Origin: an uncultured Flavobacteriaceae bacterium
GTDB lineage: Bacteria > Bacteroidota > Bacteroidia > Flavobacteriales > Flavobacteriaceae
Direction of reading: 5' to 3'
Assembly: GCA_943789305.1 (NCBI GenBank)
Contig: CALSTP010000001.1
Span: 1,565,178 to 1,629,177, forward strand
Length of the DNA stretch: 64,000 nucleotides
In this document: positions 1-11,253 of the stretch, piece by piece
How positions within the stretch are numbered: position 1 is the first letter of the stretch
How the letters are laid out: every line of letters begins with the position of its first letter
The notes under the pieces: model-generated
Database searches by the model: none
The model's input: the letters and a program-made list of their open reading frames with translations, nothing else
Told to the model about the DNA's origin: nothing
Program-made: the position numbers and the translations under genes

Positions 1-90
1 GATTATTAGTTTATGTTATAAAAAAATGACAGCTTAGAACAAAACTTCTCTTAAGATTGTTCCTTCTTGGTTATACGTCGTCTTTCTCTA
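1..90 (-). other. start of the spacer downstream of 16S rRNA
   Basis: This is the spacer transcribed after 16S; the window edge cuts it before any spacer tRNA or 23S. Positions 22-33 and 35-45 are complementary to leader segments 1708-1719 and 1674-1684 upstream of 16S. They would close the long stalk that RNase III cuts to release 16S. No tRNA is visible in these 90 bases. Confidence 0.7.
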
Positions 91-1621
<1,531 letters not shown>

Positions 1622-1777
1622 AGTTTGTTTTAATTTGTCTTTCACGACATATCCCTAATAAGGTCTCAAAATGGTTCTGTTCTAGTTTGTATATCTTTAT
1701 GATACACGCTGTCATTTTTCTATTCTTTCAATGAACTTTCGCCTAAATCTCAACTTGGTTGTTCTCTTTAGCGGCTG
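1622..1777 (-). other. rRNA leader with processing-stalk half
   Basis: Transcribed leader between the promoter and 16S. Segments 1708-1719 and 1674-1684 pair with spacer segments 22-33 and 35-45 in nested order. Between the two paired blocks lies a small local hairpin (arms near 1687-1693 and 1699-1705). This is the classical layout of a 16S precursor stalk. The pairing is read directly from the sequence; the RNase III role is family knowledge. Confidence 0.6.
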
Positions 1778-1808
1778 CAAATATAAAACCCTTTTTGTAC
1801 TCCGACAA
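1778..1808 (-). promoter_or_regulatory. rRNA operon promoter, Bacteroidota type
   Basis: On the minus strand TTG (1808-1806) is followed after exactly 20 nt by TATATTTG (1785-1778). This matches the -33 TTG / -7 TAnnTTTG consensus of the phylum's primary sigma factor. Transcription would begin near 1772 and run through the leader into 16S. The stretch 1809-2074 beyond it is AT-rich, and I see no gene in it. Confidence 0.75.
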
Positions 1809-2074
1809 CATCTTTACTGTAAAATTTCCGTTTTTTTTTTAAACCAAATATCTCTGTTCTTCTACACCTTGAAAAACAAATACTTAAACATCTTAATTTA
1901 TAAATAAAATGTAATGAATTTTTTATCATAAAAAAACTTTTTGAGATCTAGAGAATGATAAACGAGAAACAAAATGAAGATAACGTTTGTGTTTTGGATA
2001 ATAAAAGAAATATGAGTCTTGAAAAAGGTTTGTATTTGAAGTCTAAAATTGACACAATGATTAAACACTTATTC

Positions 2075-4159
2075 TTATCTGAAGAAATTCCATACCAGTC
2101 CAAAACGGATAACAAAATCCCGATAGGGATATCCAGGTGCGCTGAAATAGTTGTAATTCTCTAGAAGTGTGTTAATGTGTTCAGCTTTTAAAAACAATCT
2201 GGTCTGTTGAACCTTTCCATTTACAAAGAAATCTATCCTAGGAAAATCCCCGATCAAAACATCGTTTTGACGAGTAAAATCGGCCAACAATGGATTGTAT
2301 CGATCTGCATAGTACTTTGTGAAATAGTGACCAGTGAAGCCTGTTTGTAAATACATGGCTTTTTTAAAAATCTCACGGCTAAAACTCAGGGTAGTTCTCA
2401 AGTTCCATTCTGGAACATTTAATGGCTGGGAATCTCCAAGGTCTTCAGAGGCTTCTGACTCAGTAGTTACTTTTTGATACTGTGCTGTATTGGTCATTGC
2501 AAAATTCCCCAATTTGAACTCTGAAGAGTAACGAATCTTAAAATAATTCAGGGCATTGTTTGCTTGTTGTGGAGCCGCTAAATAAATATCATTAGGCGGA
2601 ACATATAGTATACTTTCTCGATCTACATAAGGATCTTCAGGCTTGGGCTCAAATTTAGTGGTGTTAAAATAGGTGTAATTTGAGATTAACTGCCAATGTG
2701 CATATAATCTTCCAAGTTGGGGATGTTTAAAATTGAAAGAAAAATGGGTTGTGTTTTGATTTTCTAAATCAGGATTATACCAATTGTAGTTTAGGTAATC
2801 ACTTTTATAAAGTTGAAAATTAAAGTCAGGGGTTTGATTTCGGAAGCTTGCTCGAGCTGTAAAGGAAGTTTTATTTGGGAATTCGTATTGAGCTTTGACT
2901 CCTATTTCATCACTCAACAAACTTCCACTTATGCTTTTTTGGAGGTTTGCTTGCATTGAAAATCCTTTCCATTGAAATTTCCAATCTCCGTTCAAAAGAA
3001 GTTGAGTGGTTTTTATCTGATTGGGGACCGATTCAGAAACAACCTCTTCCTCTTCTAAACCAAAAAAATAATTTGATTGAACGGATGTTAATCCTGCACG
3101 TAATTTACCCGTGTATGGGGTGTTAAATTCGGTATAAACTTGATTTTTGGTTCTAAAGAGCTTAGCCAAGTCGTTTATTTTTAAAAATCCAATTACTAAA
3201 TCTCCAAAATGATCTGTGTTTTTTGAATCTTTGTAAGAATAATATCGAGATTCATCAAGAAATCGATGTCCAATTAAGAGTTTGGTTCGAACAGAGTCTT
3301 TGGGAGGTACTATATTCCAATGATGATCGATAAAAGAACGCTTTCCTGCCAAAAGACTTTCTGCTGTTTTAAAACGAACATCCAAAACTGAACGATCTTT
3401 AAAATCAGGATCTCCTGTTTCGAAAAGAAGAATTCCTTCCTCATCAAGACCTCCATTTTCTTGATTTTCAATGGACTGATTGGAGTAATGCCCCCACAAT
3501 GTATATCTTGTGTTCTGGGATTGATATTTAAATGAAAATTGAAAACGCTCATATGCCGATCTGAAATTGACATATTTGCCCAAAGAACGTGTGCCTTTAT
3601 AAGTAAATGCAAAATTAAATTGAGGACTTAAGTTTGCCGTTATGGTTGTATGTGCGATTCTACCTTGCTCAAATGCGGTTCGATAAAAAAGCTCGGTTAA
3701 AGGAGTAGGAACCTTAAAATATAATGACTCTGGGGCTTCAATGTAGCTGAAATGTTTTGAACGAGCTCCAAGATTGGCCAATAAAGACTGTTTAGAGAAA
3801 TCATATCCCATTCTATTAAATGCATGACCTGTGTTGGAAAAAGGTAATAATTCAAAATAATCCTTTCTCAAAAAATTCATCTTGTACTCTTTCTGTATCG
3901 TTAAAGTTGTGTCTACATAACTAGAATCTCTATCTACAGTGTAAATCGTGTACATATCAATATTTATCGAGTCTTTGAGAATAGAATCTTTCTCCTTCAC
4001 TGTTTTTTTTTGAGGTTTCTGAATGGATGAAATTTCTATTCCAGCAGAATTCGTTTTTTTATTTGTAAACCTTTTTTGATAATGTGCACCCGGAATCCCC
4101 TGACCAAAAGTTATTGAGTTACTCAATAAAAAAAGTAAAAAAAAGAATCTTTGGGTCAT
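2075..4159 (-). CDS. putative porin, outer-membrane beta-barrel
   Basis: A 694-aa protein beginning with a clear signal peptide (MTQRFFFLLFLLSNSITFGQ, cleavage expected after about residue 19). The rest is dominated by alternating aromatic/polar strands typical of a beta-barrel, and it ends in aromatic-rich LVWNFFR with Phe next to the end, as outer-membrane proteins do. It resembles the flavobacterial 'putative porin' family (Porin_10-like) often found divergent to rnhB, which is the arrangement here. The substrate is unknown. ATG start at 4159; no strong promoter motif was found in the 76-bp divergent gap. A short reading frame overlapping its 3' end on the other strand (1955-2164) is not a gene. 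Confidence 0.85.
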   Translation of the reverse strand: MTQRFFFLLFLLSNSITFGQGIPGAHYQKRFTNKKTNSAGIEISSIQKPQKKTVKEKDSILKDSINIDMYTIYTVDRDSSYVDTTLTIQKEYKMNFLRKDYFELLPFSNTGHAFNRMGYDFSKQSLLANLGARSKHFSYIEAPESLYFKVPTPLTELFYRTAFEQGRIAHTTITANLSPQFNFAFTYKGTRSLGKYVNFRSAYERFQFSFKYQSQNTRYTLWGHYSNQSIENQENGGLDEEGILLFETGDPDFKDRSVLDVRFKTAESLLAGKRSFIDHHWNIVPPKDSVRTKLLIGHRFLDESRYYSYKDSKNTDHFGDLVIGFLKINDLAKLFRTKNQVYTEFNTPYTGKLRAGLTSVQSNYFFGLEEEEVVSESVPNQIKTTQLLLNGDWKFQWKGFSMQANLQKSISGSLLSDEIGVKAQYEFPNKTSFTARASFRNQTPDFNFQLYKSDYLNYNWYNPDLENQNTTHFSFNFKHPQLGRLYAHWQLISNYTYFNTTKFEPKPEDPYVDRESILYVPPNDIYLAAPQQANNALNYFKIRYSSEFKLGNFAMTNTAQYQKVTTESEASEDLGDSQPLNVPEWNLRTTLSFSREIFKKAMYLQTGFTGHYFTKYYADRYNPLLADFTRQNDVLIGDFPRIDFFVNGKVQQTRLFLKAEHINTLLENYNYFSAPGYPYRDFVIRFGLVWNFFR

Positions 4160-4235
4160 GAAACAGTGTAATTTTGATTGCGAAGTTAAATAATTGTAAG
4201 TAAATTGAAATGAGAATAATTAAATATAATAAAAG

Positions 4236-4832
4236 GTGTTAAGCTTACAATTAGTAGAAGGACTCGAGGCAGGAACCGATGAAGCAGGAAGGGGTTGCCT
4301 TGCAGGGCCAGTCACCGCCGCAGCTGTAATTCTTCCAGCAGACTTTGACGTACCCCTTTTGAACGACTCCAAAAAGCTTAGCGAAAAGCAAAGACAATTC
4401 TTGAGACCCATCATTGAAGATCAAGCGATAGCATATGCAGTAGCCCATTGTTCTCCAAAAGAAGTTGACACCATCAACATTCTTAATGCTTCCATAAAAG
4501 CAATGCACAGAGCACTTGAAAAGCTTGATCCTTGCCCAAATCATATTCTTGTAGATGGGAATCGTTTTCATTCTTTTAAGAAAATTCCACATCAATGCAT
4601 TATTAAAGGAGATGGAAAATTCCAAAATATTGCAGCAGCATCTGTTCTAGCAAAAACCTATAGAGATGATCTGATGATTGATCTTGATCTTAAATACCCC
4701 AAATACAACTGGAAAAACAATAAGGGATATCCCACCAAAAAGCATCGCGAGGCCATTCTGAAGGAAGGAATAAGTCCTCAACACCGAAAAACTTTTAGAT
4801 TACTATCAGAACAATTTCAAATTAAATTTTGA
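4236..4832 (+). CDS. rnhB: ribonuclease HII
   Basis: Degrades the RNA strand of RNA:DNA hybrids and nicks at single ribonucleotides in DNA. The 198-aa length is normal. The catalytic acidic set is visible: D15 and E16 in the TDEAGRG motif, D107 in VDGN, and D144 in the KTYRDD segment. The start is a GTG at 4236; an in-frame TAA six bases upstream (4230-4232) and the position of the DEAGRG motif leave no other choice. The stop overlaps the longest possible frame of the next gene, but that gene probably starts at 4865, so the two are simply consecutive and probably co-transcribed. Confidence 0.95.
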   Translation: MLSLQLVEGLEAGTDEAGRGCLAGPVTAAAVILPADFDVPLLNDSKKLSEKQRQFLRPIIEDQAIAYAVAHCSPKEVDTINILNASIKAMHRALEKLDPCPNHILVDGNRFHSFKKIPHQCIIKGDGKFQNIAAASVLAKTYRDDLMIDLDLKYPKYNWKNNKGYPTKKHREAILKEGISPQHRKTFRLLSEQFQIKF

Positions 4833-4864
4833 GTTTCCTATTTTTGGACTTTATATACAACCCT

Positions 4865-7357
4865 ATGATTCATTCAATCGTGCTTCAATCTTTAAAAAAA
4901 GTATTCCTCCCTGGATTTTTAGCTGTTCTTTTTGTTAGTTTATGGAGCTGCCAGCCAATCAGTAATAAGAATAGTCAGCTTACGGATTGGATACCACAAA
5001 ACAGTAGTTGGGTGATTCAAATTAATGAAATCAATACCCTCACTAGCGAACTTGCCAATAATGAAGTGTTTAGAGAAATAAAATCTCTCAACCCAAGTTT
5101 GACATCTGAATTTTCACGTTTAGTCCGAGATACTCCAGATGTAAAAAGCTTATTGTGTATAACCACTGTTGGTAAAAACCCCAGTGCATTAACTCATATA
5201 TACAAGGCTCCGATAGACTCTACAAGAACAAAGGGATCTTCCATTGAATACAGTAAATTGAAAATTAATATTGAAAAAAGCGAAAACAACATTCTCTACA
5301 GCGCTAATATTGAAGGCTTTACCTTACGTTCGACTTCACAATTACTAATCGAAAATTGTATCCGTAAATTTCAACAAAAAGCTAAACCCAATCAAGAGAA
5401 TCTTTTCGATAAAATATATGCCACTCTTGACACGAGTGCTCCACTCAACTTTCTGGTTCAACCACAGAGTGAAGAATTGATTGAAAAAGCAATTGGAAGC
5501 ATCCCATTAGCCCCAAAAATTAATCAAGATTGGAATGCCTATGATCTAAATTTTGAAAATTCCGGATTTAGCTTAGATGGTTTAATAGCGGTTCAAGATT
5601 CGTTGGGAGATCCCATGGGAATTCTTAAAGAAAACGATGCTCAAAAAATACTTTTAGATCAATTAACTCCAGAAAACAGCACTTCTTTTTTATCTATTCC
5701 CTTAAACAACGCTCTGGAGACTGAGGATGCATTCAAGCAATGGGTTCTTCATCATAATATTGCCCTTCCCAAAATCAATTTAAAAGCCTTGAGCACTATC
5801 GATGAAATCGGATGGATTAAATTGGGTTCTGAAACCGTTTTACTTTTTCACTCTCAAAACGAGGAACAAGCAAAAAAATATCTATTGCCAAAATTAGAAA
5901 ATGCTAAAAATTATAGAGAAATTTCTTACTATAAAACTAATTTACCTGATGACATTCTTTTATTTTCCAAGGTTGTTGGATCTCAAGTAAAACCAAACTG
6001 GGGAGCTGTCGTTGAAAACTTTTTTGTTTTTACTGAAAGTGAAAAAGCCATAAAGACAGTTATTAGCAGTTACAAAGATGGGAGTACTTTAGGCAAAAAC
6101 ATAATTTATAATACATTCAAAGAAACCCTTGTTTCTGAAAGTTCAATCTATTGGATTGCACAAACCAAGCACTTGATTAAGGGGTGGATAAATAAAAAAG
6201 AAAAGAAAAGCCCCTGGTCAAAATTAGATACAAATCGATTTCCATTTATCGCATTTCAGGGTACTTTAGAAAATAGCTTTATGCATATGCACCTAAGAAT
6301 TCATGAGAATGAATTAAAAACAGCACGAAATTCTGTTTCAAACCAATACCTTTTTCAGCTGGAGGCTCCTCTAAGCTCTACCCCTCAATGGCTTAAAAAC
6401 CACAGAAGTAAAGGTATGGATGTTTTAGTTCAAGACGTTAACAATAAACTTTACTTGTTTTCTGATAAAGGAAATTTGTTTTGGAAAAAGCAATTACCTG
6501 GAAACATTCAGGGTAGTGTTGTGCAGGTTGATTTATACAAAAACAAAAGATTACAAATGGCATTCAGGACCGAAGATAAGTTCTTTATATTGGATCGAAA
6601 TGGAAAAATTGTTAAACCTTTTTCAATTAAAATTCCAAGTACAGAACCCATTCAACCTCTTGCTGTTTTTGATTATGATCAGAGGAGAGACTATCGTTTT
6701 GTTTTAGCTCAAGGAACAAATTTACAAATGTTTAATTCTAAGGGTAAAAAAGTAACCGGATTTAAGTTTAAAAAAACTAAATCGTCTATTATAAATTCTC
6801 CTGTTCATATTCGAATTAATCAAAAGGATTATATCGCAATCCAGGAGGAAAGTGGAAAACTTAACCTTTTAAATCGAACTGGAAAAGAACGAGTTAAAGT
6901 AAAACGAAACATTGCTTTTTCAGGAAATACCGTTAATTCTTATCTAAAAACATTTACTACCTCAGATTTAAATGGAAATCTTATTCAAATTGATGTCAAG
7001 GGCAACATCATAAAAACCAATTTAGATTTAGAAAAGGGACACCGAATTGAAACCACAACTAAATCTTTGGTATCCCAATCAAATAATATTTTAAACATCA
7101 AAGGAATTCCGATTAATTTGCCTTTTGGACGCTACACTGCACCAAAGATTTACTACATCAACAACACTATTTACGTAACTACTACCGATTTGGATGCACA
7201 AAAAGTTTACCTCTATTACAGCAATGGAACTCCCGTAAATGGGTTCCCAGTATATGGATCATCAGCTGCTGATTTAACAAATGCGGACAAAGATAAAGCT
7301 CTAGAACTTGTAGTTCAATCTGAAAGTAATGGGATGATAATCTATGAAATTAACTAA
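4865..7357 (+). CDS. large lipoprotein with C-terminal propeller-like repeats
   Basis: Function unknown. I choose the ATG at 4865 (830 aa) because it directly precedes a lipoprotein signal (LAVLFVSLWSC, Cys about 30 residues in); a TTG at 4829 would add 12 residues before the signal. The N-terminal ~470 residues have no family I can name with confidence. From about residue 510 on there are repeated segments of the form 'LVQDVNNKLYLFSDKGNLFWKK', like blades of a PQQ/WD-type beta-propeller. It follows rnhB in the same direction and converges on lipB, with a 4-bp overlap of the two 3' ends. Probably anchored in the outer membrane or periplasm. Confidence 0.75.
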   Translation: MIHSIVLQSLKKVFLPGFLAVLFVSLWSCQPISNKNSQLTDWIPQNSSWVIQINEINTLTSELANNEVFREIKSLNPSLTSEFSRLVRDTPDVKSLLCITTVGKNPSALTHIYKAPIDSTRTKGSSIEYSKLKINIEKSENNILYSANIEGFTLRSTSQLLIENCIRKFQQKAKPNQENLFDKIYATLDTSAPLNFLVQPQSEELIEKAIGSIPLAPKINQDWNAYDLNFENSGFSLDGLIAVQDSLGDPMGILKENDAQKILLDQLTPENSTSFLSIPLNNALETEDAFKQWVLHHNIALPKINLKALSTIDEIGWIKLGSETVLLFHSQNEEQAKKYLLPKLENAKNYREISYYKTNLPDDILLFSKVVGSQVKPNWGAVVENFFVFTESEKAIKTVISSYKDGSTLGKNIIYNTFKETLVSESSIYWIAQTKHLIKGWINKKEKKSPWSKLDTNRFPFIAFQGTLENSFMHMHLRIHENELKTARNSVSNQYLFQLEAPLSSTPQWLKNHRSKGMDVLVQDVNNKLYLFSDKGNLFWKKQLPGNIQGSVVQVDLYKNKRLQMAFRTEDKFFILDRNGKIVKPFSIKIPSTEPIQPLAVFDYDQRRDYRFVLAQGTNLQMFNSKGKKVTGFKFKKTKSSIINSPVHIRINQKDYIAIQEESGKLNLLNRTGKERVKVKRNIAFSGNTVNSYLKTFTTSDLNGNLIQIDVKGNIIKTNLDLEKGHRIETTTKSLVSQSNNILNIKGIPINLPFGRYTAPKIYYINNTIYVTTTDLDAQKVYLYYSNGTPVNGFPVYGSSAADLTNADKDKALELVVQSESNGMIIYEIN

Positions 7358-8064
7358 GTGAAAATAAACTTCGCTTCGAACAAGTTTTGAAAGTTTTTAG
7401 CAAGTTTTTCTTTTACTTCTATCAATGAAATTTCTTTTTTGAGTTCTGCTTTCAGTGAGGTAACTCCTTTACCTTGAATTCCACAGGGAACAATATAATC
7501 AAAGTAAGCCAAATCAGTATTTATATTGAATGCAAACCCGTGCATGGTCACCCAACGACTTGCTTTAACTCCTAATGCACAAATTTTTCGAGCAAAAGGT
7601 GTTCCCACATCTAACCAAACTCCTGTTTCTCCGGGACTTCGAACCCCTTTTAAATCATATTCTTTCAAGGTCAAAATAACGGTTTCTTCAAGTAATCGAA
7701 GGTATTTATGAATGTCCGTAAAAAAGTTTTCTAAATCTAAAATAGGATAACCAACTACTTGACCTGGACCGTGAAAAGTGATGTCTCCTCCTCTGTTGGT
7801 TTTGTAATATTCAATTCCATGTTTTTGAAGTTGTTTCTCGTTGAGAAGCAAATGATCAATGGCACCGCTCTTACCAAGAGTAATTACTGGGGGGTGCTCT
7901 ACCCACAAAAAATAATTAGGAGTTGGGTGTTGGGTGTCATTTCTTCGATTCAAAATTTTGAGATCTACTATTTCTTTTAAAAGTTTTTCTTGAAAGTCCC
8001 AAGCAGGTTGATAAGCAGTGTTTTTTAATTCTTTTACTTGTATTTTTTTATTTAAAACCCCCAT
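7354..8064 (-). CDS. lipB: octanoyl-[ACP]:protein N-octanoyltransferase
   Basis: Transfers octanoyl from acyl carrier protein to lipoyl domains, the first step of lipoate synthesis. With the ATG at 8064 the protein is 236 aa. It has the RGGDITFHGPGQ motif at residues 91-102 and the catalytic pair K160 (in ARKICALG) and C194 (in IVPCGI). The preceding in-frame TTG adds one residue only and is unlikely to be used. The start overlaps the stop of the Pmp3 gene as TGATG, so the two are translationally coupled. Confidence 0.95.
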   Translation of the reverse strand: MGVLNKKIQVKELKNTAYQPAWDFQEKLLKEIVDLKILNRRNDTQHPTPNYFLWVEHPPVITLGKSGAIDHLLLNEKQLQKHGIEYYKTNRGGDITFHGPGQVVGYPILDLENFFTDIHKYLRLLEETVILTLKEYDLKGVRSPGETGVWLDVGTPFARKICALGVKASRWVTMHGFAFNINTDLAYFDYIVPCGIQGKGVTSLKAELKKEISLIEVKEKLAKNFQNLFEAKFIFT

Positions 8065-8225
8065 CAATAACGATTGGTGTTATTCAAAATAACAAGAGCT
8101 GCAATTACTCCAGGTACCCACCCACATAAGGTTAAAATGAAGACAATTACAATAGATCCACAACCTTGATCTATTACCGCAAGGGGAGGGAAAAGTATTG
8201 AAAGTATGACACGAATAAGACTCAA
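8064..8225 (-). CDS. Pmp3/YqaE family small membrane protein
   Basis: A 53-aa protein with two hydrophobic helices and the family signature: ILSILFPPLAV, a GCGS turn, then LTLCGWVPGVIAAL. Such proteins are small membrane proteolipids linked to salt and membrane-potential stress. I choose the TTG at 8225 because it gives the usual ~52-aa family length and a start next to SLIRVIL; an upstream TTG at 8267 would give 67 aa with a tail the family lacks. It is read just before lipB with a TGATG junction and is divergent from lysS. Confidence 0.85.
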   Translation of the reverse strand: MSLIRVILSILFPPLAVIDQGCGSIVIVFILTLCGWVPGVIAALVILNNTNRY

Positions 8226-8281
8226 AGCATTTTTTTTTAGCAAGATAATAAAATTTGAATTTTTCAATTGATGGAATCCCC

Positions 8282-8289
8282 TATCTTTG
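8282..8289 (+). promoter_or_regulatory. probable lysS promoter -7 element
   Basis: TATCTTTG fits TAnnTTTG. The nearest TTG (8255-8257) is 24 nt away, a little too far, so the -33 part is weak. Transcription would start near 8295. That argues that the lysS start is the ATG at 8307 and not the TTG/ATG pair at 8268/8271. Confidence 0.45.
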
Positions 8290-8306
8290 CTAAAATTTTT
8301 GATACC

Positions 8307-9998
8307 ATGGCTGCATTGAGCGAACAGGAAATTATAAGAAGAGAAAAACTGGAAAAAATTAGAGAATTAGGGATTAACCCCTATCCTGCTGCACTCTATC
8401 CTGTAAATGAATCTTCATTATCAATTAAAAAAAACTTTGTTGAAGGCAAAGAAGTAATTGTAGCTGGACGTTTGATGTCTAGAAGAATTCAAGGGAAGGC
8501 AAGCTTTGCAGAAGTTCAAGATAGCCAAGGAAAAATTCAAGTATATTTTAATCGAGATGAAATCTGTAAGGGAGATGATAAGACTCTTTATAATGAACTT
8601 TATAAAAAACTCCTTGATATCGGAGACATCATCGGAATCGTAGGTACACTTTTTACAACCCAGGTAGGTGAGCAAACAATTTTAGTCAAAAAGTTTGACC
8701 TTCTAAACAAAACTCTGCGACCACTTCCGCTCCCCAAAACAGATTCTGACGGAAATACGTATGATGAATTTAACGATCCTGAACTGAGATACCGTCAACG
8801 CTACGTTGATTTAATTGTCAATCCAAAAGTTAAAGACACTTTCATCAAAAGGACTAAAATAACCAACAGTATTCGGGAGTTTTTTAATTCAAAAGATTAC
8901 TTGGAAGTTGAGACCCCTATATTGCAACCCATTCCTGGAGGGGCATCAGCTCGTCCGTTTTTGACCCATCACAATGCACTTGATGTACCTCTATACCTCA
9001 GAATTGCCAATGAACTTTATCTCAAACGATTGATTGTAGGAGGGTTTGATGGAGTTTATGAGTTTTCAAAAGATTTTAGAAACGAAGGAATGGATAGGAC
9101 TCACAATCCTGAATTTACTGTAATGGAACTTTATGTTGCTTACAAAGATTATTTTTGGATGATGGAAACTACTGAAAAGCTTCTTGAAAAAGTAGCGGTT
9201 GATTCCAATGGAAATTCTGCTGTCCAAGTTGGAAAACATACAATCGATTTTAAGGCTCCTTATCCAAAAGTCCCTATCCTCAAAGCCATTGAAATTCACA
9301 CCGGAATTGATGTTTCTGAAATGGATGAAAGTACTCTACGAAATACTGCCCTTGAATTGGGGATTGAGGTGGATGATACTATGGGAATCGGGAAATTGAT
9401 TGATGAGATTTTTGGGGAAAAATGTGAGCATCATTACATTCAACCAACTTTTATTATTGATTACCCCAAAGAAATGAGCCCTTTAACCAAAGAGCATCGA
9501 TCCAACCCTAAGTTGACAGAAAGATTTGAACTGATGGTAAACGGTAAAGAACTAGCCAATGCATATTCGGAATTGAACGATCCCATTGATCAAAGAGAGC
9601 GTTTTGAAGAGCAATTGAAATTGAGTGAAAAAGGAGATGATGAAGCCATGTTCATCGATCAAGATTTTTTGAGAGCCCTGGAATATGGAATGCCTCCTAC
9701 CTCTGGAATTGGAATTGGAATTGATCGTTTGGTAATGCTCCTAACCAATAACAGTTCAATTCAAGAAGTTCTGTTTTTTCCGCAAATGAGACCCGAAAAG
9801 AAAATTGTAGAAATGACCGAAGACGAGAAATTAGTTTTCACTTTACTGAAAAAAGAGGAATCTCTTGATCTCAATGAATTGAAAAAGCAAGCTGGCTTAA
9901 GCAACAAAAAATGGGATAAAGCCATCAAAGGACTTACCAAAATTGGAAGCGCCAAAGTTACCAAAGGTGAAGGAGGCATCAGAGTCTACCTTAGATAG
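8307..9998 (+). CDS. lysS: lysyl-tRNA synthetase, class II
   Basis: Charges tRNA-Lys. With the ATG at 8307 the protein is 563 aa and begins MAALSEQEIIRREKL, the family's usual N-terminus. It has an OB-fold anticodon-binding domain (about residues 50-160, including VAGRLMSRR) and a class II catalytic core. Motif 2 is FRNEGMDRTHNPEF, and motif 3 near residue 475 contains GIGIGIDRLVML. A C-terminal extension of about 70 residues is typical of the Bacteroidota enzymes. Longer starts at 8268/8271 lie upstream of the predicted transcription start. Confidence 0.97.
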   Translation: MAALSEQEIIRREKLEKIRELGINPYPAALYPVNESSLSIKKNFVEGKEVIVAGRLMSRRIQGKASFAEVQDSQGKIQVYFNRDEICKGDDKTLYNELYKKLLDIGDIIGIVGTLFTTQVGEQTILVKKFDLLNKTLRPLPLPKTDSDGNTYDEFNDPELRYRQRYVDLIVNPKVKDTFIKRTKITNSIREFFNSKDYLEVETPILQPIPGGASARPFLTHHNALDVPLYLRIANELYLKRLIVGGFDGVYEFSKDFRNEGMDRTHNPEFTVMELYVAYKDYFWMMETTEKLLEKVAVDSNGNSAVQVGKHTIDFKAPYPKVPILKAIEIHTGIDVSEMDESTLRNTALELGIEVDDTMGIGKLIDEIFGEKCEHHYIQPTFIIDYPKEMSPLTKEHRSNPKLTERFELMVNGKELANAYSELNDPIDQRERFEEQLKLSEKGDDEAMFIDQDFLRALEYGMPPTSGIGIGIDRLVMLLTNNSSIQEVLFFPQMRPEKKIVEMTEDEKLVFTLLKKEESLDLNELKKQAGLSNKKWDKAIKGLTKIGSAKVTKGEGGIRVYLR

Positions 9999-10066
9999 AA
10001 TCTGATGAAAGAATTCAATTCAAAGCCTGAGGTTTTTTGAGGAATTGGATAACTAATAATTGAGAG

Positions 10067-11206
10067 ATGAAATTTGTTATTGCACCAGATAAGTTCAAAG
10101 GTTCTTTGAGTGGAGCTGAGTTTTGTAATGCAGTTGAAGAAGGAATTAAAAATATTTTTCCAAAAGCTATCATTCTCAAAAAACCTTTAGCAGATGGTGG
10201 AGATGGTACTTTAGAAGTCATTAAAAAATATTTGAAAACTGAATTGATTAAAGTACAAGTTTCAGACCCTCTGTTCCGTCCCATACAAGCCCATTATATT
10301 TTTTCAAAAACTTCAAAAACAGCCTACATAGAAATGTCTGAAGCGTCGGGACATAAACTTTTGTCAACTGATGAGTTGAATTGTATGAATACATCTTCCT
10401 TTGGGACGGGTGAACTCATTTTGGATGCTCTCAAAAAGGGTGCAAAAAAAATCCTCTTGGGAATTGGTGGGAGTGCTACCAATGATGGTGGAATGGGGAT
10501 GTGTCAAGCTCTAGGTGTTGAGTTTTTAGATTCAAAAAAAAATCCTCTAAAACCCATTGGAAGGAACCTTAAAAATATCCAAGAAGTCAACACCAAACAA
10601 CTCAATGAATTAGTTCAAATGACAGAATTCTGGATAGCTTGTGATGTTAAAAATTGTCTTCATGGCAAAAAAGGCGCAGCCTATGTATTTGCTTCACAAA
10701 AAGGAGCAAATGAGTTCGAGTTATTTTTACTGGATAAGGGATTAAAAAACTTAGATAGCGTTCTAAAGAGGCAATTTAATATTGATGTTCAGAATATACA
10801 AGGCTCTGGGGCTGCCGGTGGCCTGGGCGCTGGAGCTATTGCTTTTTTAAATGCAACACTTGTCTCTGGTATTGATTTGATAAAGGAATTGGCTAACTTT
10901 GATCAAGAAATTAAAAACACAGATTGGATTATTACCGGAGAAGGTAAGTTGGATGGGCAAACCCTTGCTGGAAAAACAATTGCTGGGGTAATAGAATCAG
11001 CCCGTAAAAAAGAAATTCCAGTAGCTGCTTTGTGTGGAAGTGTCTCTCTTAACGAAAAAGAAAAAAGAGAGCTTGGATTGGACTATTGTGTAGCAATTTC
11101 AAAAGAAGGAACTTCTTTAGATAAAGCAATGTTATTTGCACGTGAAAATCTGGTTAATAGTACAATTGTATTTTGTTCTGGTTTAATTAATAGAACTTTA
11201 GATTGA
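10067..11206 (+). CDS. glycerate kinase
   Basis: Phosphorylates glycerate with ATP. The 379-aa length is normal for the GarK/GlxK family. It shows the N-terminal MKFVIAPDKFKGSLS, the ADGGDGT motif near residues 44-50, the GIGGSATNDGG loop near 137-147 and the GEGKLDGQT motif near 290-300. The sequence does not tell whether the product is 2- or 3-phosphoglycerate; bacterial members of this family usually make the 2-phosphate. It lies 68 bp after lysS and 47 bp before manA in the same direction. Confidence 0.92.
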   Translation: MKFVIAPDKFKGSLSGAEFCNAVEEGIKNIFPKAIILKKPLADGGDGTLEVIKKYLKTELIKVQVSDPLFRPIQAHYIFSKTSKTAYIEMSEASGHKLLSTDELNCMNTSSFGTGELILDALKKGAKKILLGIGGSATNDGGMGMCQALGVEFLDSKKNPLKPIGRNLKNIQEVNTKQLNELVQMTEFWIACDVKNCLHGKKGAAYVFASQKGANEFELFLLDKGLKNLDSVLKRQFNIDVQNIQGSGAAGGLGAGAIAFLNATLVSGIDLIKELANFDQEIKNTDWIITGEGKLDGQTLAGKTIAGVIESARKKEIPVAALCGSVSLNEKEKRELGLDYCVAISKEGTSLDKAMLFARENLVNSTIVFCSGLINRTLD

Positions 11207-11253
11207 GGACATAAAACAGATGAATTCAAAATAATTAATAATTTAATTCCTAC

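Noticed and set aside
1955-2164. A 69-aa plus-strand frame beside the porin gene
   Set aside because: Its second half is antisense to the porin C-terminus and it shows no motif or promoter.
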